A stretch of 64,000 bases of DNA from Marinomonas polaris DSM 16579 (lineage in GTDB: Bacteria > Pseudomonadota > Gammaproteobacteria > Pseudomonadales > Marinomonadaceae), in NCBI RefSeq assembly GCF_900129155.1, contig NZ_FQVF01000009.1:1-64000 (forward strand). The letters run 5' to 3'. The notes below the pieces were generated by a model, which had not been told where the DNA came from, searched no databases, and worked only from the letters and a program-made list of their open reading frames with translations. Position 1 is the stretch's first letter. Each line of letters opens with the position of its first letter. The position numbers were made by a program, and so were the translations under genes. Of this stretch, positions 53,508-61,629 are shown piece by piece.

Positions 53508-55973
53508 GTGAAATTAAACTCGTCGCAGAAGGCATCTTCACCTTTCCCACCCGAAATCCTAAACTGGCTCATCGACGAAGCCATACGTCGCTACCACCTA
53601 GCCGCCCTCAAAAACGCAGAACAAGCCAGCAACAAACTCACCACCGCCTACGGCCACCAAGCCAAAGAACTAGGCGGATTGCGTCGAGACATGAGCGCCG
53701 CAGGCTTAAAAGTCAACTCCCTTGGCGCCCAAGAACTCAAACTCGCGCGCCAAACCGATCAAGCCAGCCAAGCCCTAGACCGCCAGCAAGCCAAGCTAAA
53801 AAAGATCCAAACCCTAAAAGGGCGCATTGCCGATCGTAACGCCCAAAAAGGCGAACTCGTCGGGCAAGCGGTCGGCCTAGCAGTGAAAACAGCGCCACTC
53901 ATCATGGCGGGCAAACGCGCGGTCGAATACGAAAACACCTTTGCCGACGTCAAAAAGGTTGTCGACTTCTCCGACAAAAAAGAAGAAGCCCAATACCGCA
54001 CCGAAATGATGAAACTCGCTGGCCGCCTTGGCGTACAGCAAGAAGGCATCGCCGACATCGTCACCGCCGCAGGGCAATCGGGCATCGAAAAAGACCAGCT
54101 ATTACAATTCGCCCAATCCGCCACCAAAATGAGCGTCGCGTGGGACGTATCGGCAGAAGAAGCCGGTTCCACCTTAGCGACATTCCGCGCGGCCATGGGC
54201 TTAACCCAAAAGAACGCCCTAGACCTCGCCGACGCCACCAACTACCTAAGCAACAACATGAACGCCAAGGCAAAGGACATTGCCGCCGTCATGGTGCGTC
54301 AAGGCTCCACCGCCATGGGCGCAGGCCTCAGCTACAACCAAACCGCCGCCCTGTCTGCCAGCCTCATTGCAGGCGGCGCAACGGACGAAGTCGCCTCGAC
54401 CGCGCTGAAAAACATCACTGGACGACTCACCGCAGGCTACGCCGCCACAAGCGCACAAAAAGACGCCATGGGGCGCATTGGCTTCAACGCGGAAGAACTC
54501 GCGGAAATGATGCAGCAAGACGCCCAAGGCACCCTTGTGGAAGTCATGCGCGGCCTACAAAACGTCAACGCCACAGACCGAGGCGCGGTCATCTCGCAAC
54601 TCTTTGGCGAAGAAGTAAAAGGCGCCGTCGCCAAACTCGTCACCACACTGGACGACGACAAAAACGGCCTCGTCGCCGCCTTTGGCAAAGTCGCCAACCA
54701 AGCCGACCGAGCCAACAGCGTCAACAACGAATACGCCAATCGCGCCGCCACACGAAGCCACAGCCTCGCCATGCTCGGTGCCAAATTCGACCGCATGACC
54801 ATCATCCTTGGCGATAGGCTCTTGCCCGTGCTCGATACCGTCTTGCCGCCGCTCATGTCCGTGGTCGATGGCATCGCCAACTTTGCCGAAGCCAACCCAG
54901 AACTGGCCACAGGTTTAATGGGCGTTGCCGCCGCCATTGCTGTCGTAAAAGCCGGCGCCATCGCCTTCAAACTCGCCAAACTCACCCTTGGCAACGGACG
55001 CGATCGCTTCAACCTTGGCAAAACCAAACTCACCAGCTCCACCGACCAAACCACCCAAAGCGCCAACCGAGCATCACGCTCCCTCGACCGACTCAACCGC
55101 AAACTAAACGGACTCGGCGCAGGCGCACGACAAAGCCCCACCTCCTACGGTGGCGAACGACTCAGCAAAGAGGAACGCAAACGACGTAAAAAAGACTACC
55201 TGCAAGGCCGAACCCAAACACAACGCGCCAGACCATCCCGTCTAAGCGGACGTTCTCGCTTTGGCAAATACGGTCGACTCGCTGGCTTACTCGGCAGCGG
55301 CGCGGCTTTGTCCATGTTCTCAGGATCAGCGAGTGCGGGTGGTTTAGGCGACCTTGCCATGACAGGGGCAGACCTAGCGGGAGCCGCTGGCGGATTATCT
55401 TCCATGTTGCCAATGGGTGGCATGGCTGGCGGCGTACTAAAAGGCGCGGGGAAACTCTTTCGTCCATTAGACATCGCCCTACAAGGCGCAGGCCTTGCTT
55501 CCGCCATATCCCAAGGCAACAGCACCCAAATCGGCGCGACCGCAGGCGACATGGCAGGGGGCTTGGGTGGCGCGGCCGCTGGCGGGTTAGCTGGTGCCGC
55601 CATTGGTTCCGTCGTGCCCATTATCGGCACCGCCATTGGCGGAATCGTCGGCTCTATTGCAGGGGGCATGGGCGGTGGTTCTTTGGGCGAATGGATCGGC
55701 GGCAAAATCGGCGGATGGTTTGAAGACGACAAAACCGACCAACCCGCACCAGACGCCATCGCAAAGCAAAGCCAACAGCTACAAAACAACAACAAAAGCA
55801 TGACCTTCGCGCCAACCATCCACCTAACGCCAACAGGCAATCCAAGTTACGACCAACAACTCAGCGACCAAGTGATAGAACGCCTTAAAGCCGAATTTGC
55901 ACAAGGCATGATGGGCAACATGGATGTGGCCACAAGAGCCGATGGGAGCTTGACGGATAAGCGGGGGAGTTAG
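53508..55973 (+). CDS. P2-like tail tape-measure protein, N-terminus atypical
   Basis: The 821-residue protein sets tail length and is packed in the tail tube. Residues about 25-120 are coiled coil, 120-400 form the TP901-like core (YENTFADVKKVVDF, GGATDEVASTALKNITGRL, LFGEEVKGAVAKL), then membrane-like helices and a glycine-zipper region (GGAAAGGLAGAAIGSVVP). The usual P2 gpT-type beginning with a short LQVVL-like segment is missing; residues 1-25 do not resemble it. The start (GTG, no ribosome site) lies at the composition change near dusA, so the gene is probably 5'-truncated. Codons are far more C-rich than in host genes. Confidence 0.85.
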   Translation: MKLNSSQKASSPFPPEILNWLIDEAIRRYHLAALKNAEQASNKLTTAYGHQAKELGGLRRDMSAAGLKVNSLGAQELKLARQTDQASQALDRQQAKLKKIQTLKGRIADRNAQKGELVGQAVGLAVKTAPLIMAGKRAVEYENTFADVKKVVDFSDKKEEAQYRTEMMKLAGRLGVQQEGIADIVTAAGQSGIEKDQLLQFAQSATKMSVAWDVSAEEAGSTLATFRAAMGLTQKNALDLADATNYLSNNMNAKAKDIAAVMVRQGSTAMGAGLSYNQTAALSASLIAGGATDEVASTALKNITGRLTAGYAATSAQKDAMGRIGFNAEELAEMMQQDAQGTLVEVMRGLQNVNATDRGAVISQLFGEEVKGAVAKLVTTLDDDKNGLVAAFGKVANQADRANSVNNEYANRAATRSHSLAMLGAKFDRMTIILGDRLLPVLDTVLPPLMSVVDGIANFAEANPELATGLMGVAAAIAVVKAGAIAFKLAKLTLGNGRDRFNLGKTKLTSSTDQTTQSANRASRSLDRLNRKLNGLGAGARQSPTSYGGERLSKEERKRRKKDYLQGRTQTQRARPSRLSGRSRFGKYGRLAGLLGSGAALSMFSGSASAGGLGDLAMTGADLAGAAGGLSSMLPMGGMAGGVLKGAGKLFRPLDIALQGAGLASAISQGNSTQIGATAGDMAGGLGGAAAGGLAGAAIGSVVPIIGTAIGGIVGSIAGGMGGGSLGEWIGGKIGGWFEDDKTDQPAPDAIAKQSQQLQNNNKSMTFAPTIHLTPTGNPSYDQQLSDQVIERLKAEFAQGMMGNMDVATRADGSLTDKRGS

Positions 55974-56087
55974 ACTTGAGAATTGTCATTGGTTTGTAGG
56001 GTTTTTCTGGTGTTGAAAGATTAAGGGCATTAGTATTAATAAATAAGAGTTTTGAATAAAAATAGATAGTTTTATAGGTAAGTGTTT

Positions 56088-56873
56088 ATGGGTTCAATTA
56101 AAGTTGATAAAAAAAATCTTCTTTTGAAGGGGATTGAAAATGGAAGCTTTCCTGAGGTTTTGTATAAATATAGGACTGTTGATCAAGCTAGGAAAGCTTT
56201 AGAGAATTTTTCATTTTGGTTCGCAAGTCCTAGTTCGTTTAATGATCCATTTGATTGTTCTCTTTCAGAAAAAAAGAGCCCAGATTTAAATGATGTGAAA
56301 AAACACCTTGAGAATTTAGGACAGCAAAAAGGAGTTATTGATATTGCAATCGAGCTTTTTAAAAAAGATCCTAGTACAGTTGATGGTATTTTATGCAGAA
56401 TTAAAAAAGTAATTGATTCTTATGGTGTATTCGCTCTTTCTGAAAGGTTTGATAATATATTGATGTGGTCACATTATTCAGACAGTCATAAAGGAATTGT
56501 TTTCGGTTTTGAATTGAAGTCTGATTTGGGTTTTTTTGTCACACCCATAAAAGTTGATTATAGAGATCAATATGATGAGCTTAATTATTTTAAAAACCCA
56601 AATAAGTCAGCTATTGATACAATAAAAATAAAATCTTCGCAGTGGGAATATGAAAAAGAGATAAGAATATATAAAAGTAAGTTTGGTTTATATGAAATAA
56701 ATAAAGAGGCTATTAAAGAAGTTTACTTTGGAATAAATAGTAGTCAAGAAGATATATATGAAATTATCGGTATTTTTGAAAGTAAAGGCTTGCACAATGT
56801 TTCTTTTTATAAGGGAGAGAAAAAACATGGATCTTTTGGAATTGATTTTCATATAATCAAAATAAATAATTGA
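56088..56873 (+). CDS. DUF2971 protein, prophage cargo
   Basis: The 261-residue protein fits DUF2971, with YKYRTVDQARKALENFSFWF, SPSSFNDPFDC, LMWSHYSDSHKGIVFGFE and WEYEKEIRIYK. Function is unproven; the family is common in mobile elements and is sometimes found with anti-phage genes. The gene is very A+T-rich compared with the tape-measure gene. ATG 56088 has TAGGT about 8 nt upstream; an in-frame GTG at 56082 is less likely. A conserved hairpin lies just downstream. Confidence 0.8.
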   Translation: MGSIKVDKKNLLLKGIENGSFPEVLYKYRTVDQARKALENFSFWFASPSSFNDPFDCSLSEKKSPDLNDVKKHLENLGQQKGVIDIAIELFKKDPSTVDGILCRIKKVIDSYGVFALSERFDNILMWSHYSDSHKGIVFGFELKSDLGFFVTPIKVDYRDQYDELNYFKNPNKSAIDTIKIKSSQWEYEKEIRIYKSKFGLYEINKEAIKEVYFGINSSQEDIYEIIGIFESKGLHNVSFYKGEKKHGSFGIDFHIIKINN

Positions 56874-56874
56874 A

Positions 56875-56925
56875 GTTTGAAGTCAGATTGAAAATAGATT
56901 GTTTTTTTATCTGACCCAAAATTAG
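56875..56925 (+). repeat. Punctuation repeat A (GTCAGAT hairpin)
   Basis: TTTGAAGTCAGATTGAAAAT is followed by ATCTGAC (56909-56915), which pairs with GTCAGAT (56882-56888). The loop contains a seven-T run. It is the first of five related sequences found after cargo genes and may also terminate transcription. Confidence 0.6.
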
Positions 56926-56965
56926 GGGTGGCTTTGTGTTAGAAGTACTATTTCGGAGTGTATGA

Positions 56966-57580
56966 TTGGAATATTATAGTGAAGCGATTAAACTGCTTGG
57001 TGGCACAACCATTGTCCTTGCTGCGTTTTTTGGTTTTGTTGGGAAGATATGGTTAAGCCGAATAGTTGAGAAAAATAAGAGTGAGTTAACTTTAGAGTTA
57101 AAAAGGCTTGAGCAAGAACTCGTTGCTTCAAATAAACGTTTAGATGCAGATTTGCAACATTCAATATTTGTATCTCAGGTTCAATTTGATAAAGAATATA
57201 AAATTTATGGTGAAGTATGGGAGTATTTAGTCGAACTGAATGTTTCAACAAGCCAGCTTCGACCTGTATTCGATACTATTAATGAAAATCAGTTGGAAGA
57301 TGATCGCAAGAGAGAGCGTTATAACAATTTTGCTACTCCATTTAATAAATTTGCATCAACAATTGAAAAGAACAAACCTTTCTTTTCTTTAGCTGTTTAT
57401 CAAACACTTAGTGATGTGAGAAAAGCTTGTTATAACGAAAGCGTTGACTATAAGCACGGTAAATCTAGTGATCAAAATTACTATAAAAATTCTGTAGAAA
57501 ATAACAGAGAGATTAGTGCTCTCATTGATCTCGCATGTGAGTCAATCAGATTTAGATTGAGTGAGGTTATAGTAAAATAA
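56966..57580 (+). CDS. Membrane-anchored coiled-coil protein, prophage cargo
   Basis: A 204-residue protein of unknown function. Residues 10-30 form a membrane segment (TTIVLAAFFGFVGKIWLS), followed by a coiled coil (about 35-70, KSELTLELKRLEQELV) and a helical soluble C-terminus. TTG 56966 is used because GGAG lies 8 nt upstream and an upstream ATG is closed quickly. It could act at the inner membrane, for example in superinfection exclusion, but no homology supports that directly. Confidence 0.7.
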   Translation: MEYYSEAIKLLGGTTIVLAAFFGFVGKIWLSRIVEKNKSELTLELKRLEQELVASNKRLDADLQHSIFVSQVQFDKEYKIYGEVWEYLVELNVSTSQLRPVFDTINENQLEDDRKRERYNNFATPFNKFASTIEKNKPFFSLAVYQTLSDVRKACYNESVDYKHGKSSDQNYYKNSVENNREISALIDLACESIRFRLSEVIVK

Positions 57581-57628
57581 ACTACTAACAAGAAATTTAA
57601 GACGGAACAAAAACAGTTTCTTAGGTTT

Positions 57629-57674
57629 GAGAGTTTGGGATAGATGAAAAATAGGTTGGTTTTTCATCTTTCCC
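57629..57674. repeat. Punctuation repeat B, bidirectional terminator-like hairpin
   Basis: GGGA-TA-GATGAAAAA (57637-57651) pairs with TTTTTCATC-TT-TCCC (57660-57674). The segment TTTGGGATAGATGAAAAATAG resembles the repeats at 60634, 61581 and 62941. It sits between convergent cargo genes and overlaps the end of the minus-strand one. Confidence 0.65.
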
Positions 57675-58980
57675 CAATTGTCCGTTGAGAATGATTTTTA
57701 TCTATTCTAAATGTTATTTGTTTTTTTTTTGAGGCTATAAATGCAGCATGGTCGTCATGTCTTCTCTTATAATGTCTTTCTAATGCTAAACATGATTCTA
57801 TGAAATTTTCATTGTGTTTTTTTTCTTTTAATAAAATATTTTTTGCTTTTTCTACATTATCACTTGATGTGTATTTCTGAAAAATTTCACTATATTCTTC
57901 ATTATCAAATATATCCTCATAACAATATCTAAATCCAATGGTGTCATTGTTATTTTTTAACATCTCATTGAGTGTGTTTTTTGCTTCGTTAGTTTTTTTA
58001 AGACTGATTAGGCTCCTTAGTTTGTAAATATTTAACCTATCTTTAAAATGTTTTTGTTTTTTTATGAAATTTAGGCATTCTTCATAAGTTCCTTTTTTAC
58101 AAAGGTAAGAGGCTTTATAGGCAATATCATTCCAATTTCCGGCATTATTTTTTAGGGATATCTTTTGTATTTCTAAGAAAAGTTTATACAAATCATAAAA
58201 ATTTGATTTCATAAATGATAGATCTTGAGTGACGGCTGATGTTAATATTTGATCAAGAGTTTTTAAGTCATAGGTTTGAATTTTTTCTCTTATATCCTCT
58301 AATAAATCTATTTCTTTAGATGTAAGTTCCTGATAGTAAGTCATGCAAAGAATTATTTTGTTGTCAATATTTTCAAAGCGTTGAATTAATCTTCCTAGTA
58401 TTGGTTGCAGTAAATGAATTATTGATTTATCTGTGATGTTTCCTAAAGAAAAGCACTTGTTTAAGAGGCCGATTTTTATGTCTTCAATAGTAAATTCTTC
58501 ATGCTTTATTTTGTTTTGATAAGGTGAAGGAGGATTATAATTAAATGATGAAATCATAATAGTATCAAACGTATGGAAAAGCTCTTGTCTAATTGAGCTG
58601 AAGTGTCTATTTATGTTTTTCCTTATGTTGTTTTTTCTCTTTCTTTCAAAATAGTATAGTGCTAGCCAAAAGAATAGGGCTGATATTATCGAAAGAGAAA
58701 AAGGTATTGCCAAATCAAATAAATAATTTAAATCTCTTTTTTCGATTTTTTTACTCAGTATATCTATATTATCTTTTATAGATGATATTTCCTGGTCGTT
58801 ATGTTTTGAACCCTCTATCAATATTTGTAATTTTTGTGTATGCTCTTCATTGGACTCAGACTGTATTTTATCAGTTCTAATTTTAAGTTTTTCGATGTTT
58901 TTTTCTAATGAAAGTTCATTTTCTGAAGCGGATGTTATTATTGATTGTGAAATTAAGAGTAAATAAATTAAATATTTCAA
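57664..58980 (-). CDS. Signal-peptide, coiled-coil, membrane protein, prophage cargo
   Basis: I do not recognise this 438-residue protein. It has an N-terminal signal sequence (1-19), a periplasmic coiled coil (about 22-85), one membrane span (about 90-112, LAIPFSLSIISALFFWLALYY) and a cytoplasmic helical C-terminus that may contain TPR-like repeats (SYLCKKGTYEECLNFIKKQ). It is transcribed opposite to the other cargo and is extremely A+T-rich, suggesting separate acquisition. It starts with TTG (58980) after AAGG. Confidence 0.7.
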   Translation of the reverse strand: MKYLIYLLLISQSIITSASENELSLEKNIEKLKIRTDKIQSESNEEHTQKLQILIEGSKHNDQEISSIKDNIDILSKKIEKRDLNYLFDLAIPFSLSIISALFFWLALYYFERKRKNNIRKNINRHFSSIRQELFHTFDTIMISSFNYNPPSPYQNKIKHEEFTIEDIKIGLLNKCFSLGNITDKSIIHLLQPILGRLIQRFENIDNKIILCMTYYQELTSKEIDLLEDIREKIQTYDLKTLDQILTSAVTQDLSFMKSNFYDLYKLFLEIQKISLKNNAGNWNDIAYKASYLCKKGTYEECLNFIKKQKHFKDRLNIYKLRSLISLKKTNEAKNTLNEMLKNNNDTIGFRYCYEDIFDNEEYSEIFQKYTSSDNVEKAKNILLKEKKHNENFIESCLALERHYKRRHDDHAAFIASKKKQITFRIDKNHSQRTIGER

Positions 58981-59342
58981 TTTCTTAAAACCTTATTTTA
59001 ATTTTGAACATACTTACCAGATATGACTGATTTAACTACATTATAATGGAAGATGATAGCTTAAGCGGTTGAAGGGTGTTGACCATTTATAGGTCTTGAT
59101 CTAACATTCTCCTTGCACTGGCAAAATCCAGTGCCGGGATTCGAACCCCGTTTTACACAGCGGCCTAAAACACGCAGAGCGTGTTTTTTTGTGGCCAAGA
59201 TTTGCCTGTTATGGTGGGTCTTTGTTGGGCAACCTTCGGGTTGGCCGTTCCTGTGGCGGTAGTTCGAACCCGATTTAGATCCACCACCTTACTGAGATTC
59301 GAACCTCACGAGGTGGTCAACTTCATACACAGGAGGCCAAAC
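58981..59342 (+). other. Ash/Icd-like leader upstream of rha
   Basis: No intact gene is called. Translated in two successive frames, the stretch gives CRDSNPVLHSGLKHAERVF (frame from 59105 to stop 59276-59278) and then MVGLCWATFGLAVPV (frame opening at 59181). Together these resemble the Ash/Icd-like small proteins of P4- and P2-type elements (pattern CRDSNPV...VFF...MVG...PSGWPV). A frame change between the two parts means it is either a relic or a frameshifted gene. The frame from 59181 also runs into rha but is not its natural start. Confidence 0.45.
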
Positions 59343-59933
59343 ATGGCTACGGACATTATCTCAAGCATTGACGCACCGGTTGTACAAATCACCAACGATC
59401 AAATCACCACCACTTCGACTGATATTGCCAAGCATTTTGGCAAGCGTCATGCGGACGTATTACGTCGTGTAGAAAAGCTTGGTTGCAGCGCAGAATTTAG
59501 CGAACGCAATTTTGCGTTGGCTGAATACAAAGATGAACAAGACAAGACTCGCCCTATGTATCGCATCACCCGCGACGGCTTCGTCTTCTTGGCCATGGGC
59601 TTCACCGGCACCAAAGCCGCCCAATTCAAAGAAGCCTACATCAACGCCTTCAACCAAATGGAAAAGCAGCACCACGAGCAAAAACAACTTCCCGCCACCT
59701 CGGCCGACACCGCCATACTGGAAACAGAGAAGTACAAGTTGATCAACAACATCGTCACCTCCATGAAACTCTCCAGCAACCCCGTCGTCCTCCCAGCCAG
59801 CGACCTAAACGACATGGTACAAGCCATCCGAATGTACCAACAGCAAATCGCCCAACTACGTACACCAGACTGGGTAAACGACAACGTCGACCACATCAAG
59901 GAATACGCCAACCGCACCTTCCTAGACGAATAA
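59343..59933 (+). CDS. rha: Rha-family phage regulatory protein
   Basis: The 196-residue protein has an N-terminal Rha domain (TTTSTDIAKHFGKRHADVLRRVEKL, then RITRDGFVFLAMGFTGTKAA) and a C-terminal part with QQQIAQLRTPDWVNDNVDHI. Rha proteins are phage antirepressor or transcription-linked regulators. ATG 59343 has AGGAGG seven bases upstream, decisive over the open frame to 59181. Its 3' half is duplicated twice downstream without a start. Base composition is that of the phage tail genes, not the cargo. Confidence 0.9.
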   Translation: MATDIISSIDAPVVQITNDQITTTSTDIAKHFGKRHADVLRRVEKLGCSAEFSERNFALAEYKDEQDKTRPMYRITRDGFVFLAMGFTGTKAAQFKEAYINAFNQMEKQHHEQKQLPATSADTAILETEKYKLINNIVTSMKLSSNPVVLPASDLNDMVQAIRMYQQQIAQLRTPDWVNDNVDHIKEYANRTFLDE

Positions 59934-59958
59934 CCGGCCAACACAAAAAGATACATAA

Positions 59959-59990
59959 AAGCCCACAGAGCGTGGGCTTATTTGTTGTTT
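59959..59990 (+). terminator. Terminator after rha
   Basis: AAGCCCAC/GTGGGCTT (59959-59966 with 59972-59979) is followed by ATTTGTTGTTT. A closely related terminator follows rha copy 3. Confidence 0.75.
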
Positions 59991-59991
59991 G

Positions 59992-60037
59992 GACTGGTAG
60001 GCAACGAGAAAGTCTTTTAGTATCAGTGAATGTGTAA
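59992..60037 (+). repeat. 46-bp repeat downstream of rha, copy 1
   Basis: The segment GACTGGTAGGCAACGAGAAA through TGTGTAA matches 61976-62021 at 42 of 46 positions. Both copies lie between a rha terminator and a cargo gene. Confidence 0.85.
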
Positions 60038-60058
60038 GCGCGCTTACGCACTATTAAA
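60034..60058 (+). promoter_or_regulatory. Palindrome and possible cargo promoter
   Basis: GTAAGCGCGCTTAC (60034-60047) is a perfect 14-bp palindrome, directly followed by CGCACTATTAAA (60047-60058). The 12-mer CGCACTATTAAA recurs at 62136-62147 before another cargo gene; TATTAA could be a -10 element and the palindrome an operator. Confidence 0.45.
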
Positions 60059-60082
60059 CTGTTACCTACACGAGGAGGCAAT

Positions 60083-60412
60083 GTGCCTAGAAAGAAGCAA
60101 TTGAAAGTAAGTGGAAACTCTATTACAAGTTTCAGTGTTCAGGTTAAACAAGTAAAAAGTGACCATGGCGATGTTCTAATCGACATTGTTGATTTGCAAA
60201 TATCTACAATTGATGGAGTTTATAAATACGATATTAGAAAAGATGTTAGAGCGCCGGATATATATGCAACTAGGGATTATATTGAAAATTCATTGGAAAA
60301 AGCTAAAAAAGAATTTCTAAAAGTAGAAATCTCTGAGTATACAGAGCGAATGTATTTATTCTTCGACGTTAAAAGTATTGGGCGAGTGCAATACACTGGC
60401 TACAGAGTTTAG
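60083..60412 (+). CDS. Small cargo protein of unknown function
   Basis: The 109-residue protein (PRKKQLKVSGNSITSFSVQV..., ending SIGRVQYTGYRV) is unrecognised. It has predicted alternating strands and a helix (ENSLEKAKKEFLKVE) and no membrane segment. GTG 60083 is preceded by AGGAGG at four bases. It is placed between a rha terminator and an attC-like site, a compact cassette-like unit. Confidence 0.6.
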   Translation: MPRKKQLKVSGNSITSFSVQVKQVKSDHGDVLIDIVDLQISTIDGVYKYDIRKDVRAPDIYATRDYIENSLEKAKKEFLKVEISEYTERMYLFFDVKSIGRVQYTGYRV

Positions 60413-60415
60413 TGA

Positions 60416-60494
60416 AGCTAACGCTCCGCGGTCTGTCGGAGCGCCTTTTCGCTCCTTCGTCGTTACAAGGCGCCTACAGCTGCGGGCGTTAACT
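60416..60494 (+). repeat. attC-like site 4, inside prophage cargo
   Basis: TAACGCTCCGC (60419-60429) pairs with GCGGGCGTTA (60482-60491), leaving one extrahelical T. The outer cores AGCTAAC and GTTAACT fit RYYYAAC and GTTRRRY at 6 of 7 each. An internal hairpin GGAGCG/CGCTCC is present. It starts two bases after the stop of the 109-residue gene. Confidence 0.6.
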
Positions 60495-60633
60495 ACCTCT
60501 GGAGGCTGGTTTTGTTTTCAAAATATAGAGTTAACATTGTATTTTTTTTGGTTACCTTGATTGGCGGAATAATTGGCTACGTGTATGGTCAGAATGTGCA
60601 AATGAAATTTTATAAACTTCTAAATTTTTTTGA

Positions 60634-60680
60634 ATTTGGGGTCAGATGAAAAATAGCACCTAGTCTTCATCTGCTCCAAA
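60634..60680 (+). repeat. Punctuation repeat C
   Basis: TTTGGGGTCAGATGAAAAAT occurs here, with CAGATGAA (60643-60650) pairing with TTCATCTG (60666-60673). It runs directly into the rha 3' copy 2 and shares AAAATAGCACCTAGT with repeat D. Confidence 0.7.
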
Positions 60681-60962
60681 CAGCTCAACGAGCAAAAACA
60701 ACTTCCCGCCACCACAGACAACCTAGCACTAGCGGAAAAAGACAGCTATTCCCTCCAAGTAAGGCAACTGCTCAACAACATCGTCAAATCCATGCAGATA
60801 CAAAGCGACCCCGTCGTCGTTCCATCAAAAGAACTCATCGACCTAATCCAAGCCGTCCGCATGTACCAACAGCAAATAGCACGACTACAAACGCCCGACT
60901 GGGTAAACGACAACATCACCCGCGTCAAAGACTTCGCCCAACGCAACTTCGTCGACTTCTAA
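60681..60962 (+). pseudogene. Start-less rha 3' copy 2
   Basis: The frame encodes 93 residues matching the C-terminal half of Rha (EQKQLPAT, LLNNIVKSM, AVRMYQQQIA, TPDWVNDN) and ends in RVKDFAQRNFVDF. There is no start codon or ribosome site upstream, where a stop occurs at 60654-60656, yet the frame is uninterrupted. The N-terminal Rha domain is absent. It is a partial duplicate, either silent donor sequence or recombination scar. Confidence 0.85.
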
Positions 60963-60970
60963 GCGGTAAG

Positions 60971-61012
60971 CAACTAAAGCCTGCTTAAGTGGGCTTTAGT
61001 TGTTGTTTTTAT
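60971..61012 (+). terminator. Terminator after rha copy 2
   Basis: CAACTAAAGCC (60971-60981) and GGCTTTAGTTG (60992-61002) form a perfect 11-bp stem with a 10-nt loop, followed by TTGTTTTTATT. Confidence 0.85.
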
Positions 61013-61101
61013 TGGGGTAACGGGATAGGTTGAATTTAGGGGAGATAGGAACTCTCATTTTTTAAATTAACTCTTACTATTAACGCTTTCAAAAAGGTTT
61101 T

Positions 61102-61572
61102 ATGGAAACTACAAAAAGACAAGTACAAGCATTCAATAGGTTTTTAGAGCTTCTCCCACATGGCAAGGATAAAGAACTTGTAATTTTAAAGGGGCATTTG
61201 TTAATTGAAGAACAAGTATGGCTTATTTTACGTCAAAAACTTGTGAATTTTTCAGCTCTTAAAGATGCAGGATTAAATTGTCATGGATCAATATGCTTAG
61301 CTCAATCTTTATTCCCATCTAACCACAACCCCAAAATATGGAAATCAATAAAAAAACTTAATAAATTAAGGAACTCAATTGCACACAATATTGACCTTAA
61401 AGGGCTAAATGACAAGATCGATGATTTTGTTCAGTCGGCATCTTCGGGCTGGGATATAGAAGAAGATAAAGACCAGAATTTTGAACTTACTTTATGGTCG
61501 ATATTTGTTCAAATCTCAAGTTTTGTTGATGATGGTTTAGATGAAGATATAAAGCTGTTATTTCCTGAGTAA
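61102..61572 (+). CDS. HEPN-like protein with RX4H motif, prophage cargo
   Basis: The 156-residue protein is helical and contains KLRNSIAHN, giving R90-N-S-I-A-H95, the RX4-6H signature of HEPN-type RNases. Context of the motif (LNKLRNSIAH) and the overall size fit HEPN. Such domains act as RNase toxins in many abortive-infection systems. No antitoxin or partner (for example MNT) is adjacent, so it may act alone or be regulated otherwise. The start at ATG 61102 has AAAGG about 6-7 nt upstream. Assignment is by motif only. Confidence 0.65.
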   Translation: METTKRQVQAFNRFLELLPHGKDKELVILKGHLLIEEQVWLILRQKLVNFSALKDAGLNCHGSICLAQSLFPSNHNPKIWKSIKKLNKLRNSIAHNIDLKGLNDKIDDFVQSASSGWDIEEDKDQNFELTLWSIFVQISSFVDDGLDEDIKLLFPE

Positions 61573-61580
61573 ATTTTGCA

Positions 61581-61629
61581 GGTTTGGGGGCAGATAAAAA
61601 ATAGCACCTAGTTTTCTTCTAATCCAAAA
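61581..61629 (+). repeat. Punctuation repeat D
   Basis: TTTGGGGGCAGATAAAAAAT is followed by AGCACCTAGTTTTCTTCT and the start of rha copy 3. It matches repeat C over its whole length with scattered changes; its stem is weaker. Confidence 0.7.

Noticed and set aside
54140..55141. Long open frames on both strands overlapping the tape-measure gene
   Set aside because: They arise from the C-rich codon pattern of the phage gene, have arginine- or serine-rich low-complexity products and no ribosome sites.
59130..59156. tRNA-like T-arm (CGGGGTTCGAATCCCGG on the minus strand)
   Set aside because: Only the T-arm-like hairpin exists. No anticodon arm, D-arm or acceptor stem can be folded around it, and similar TTCGAAC boxes recur nearby in the Ash-like leader.
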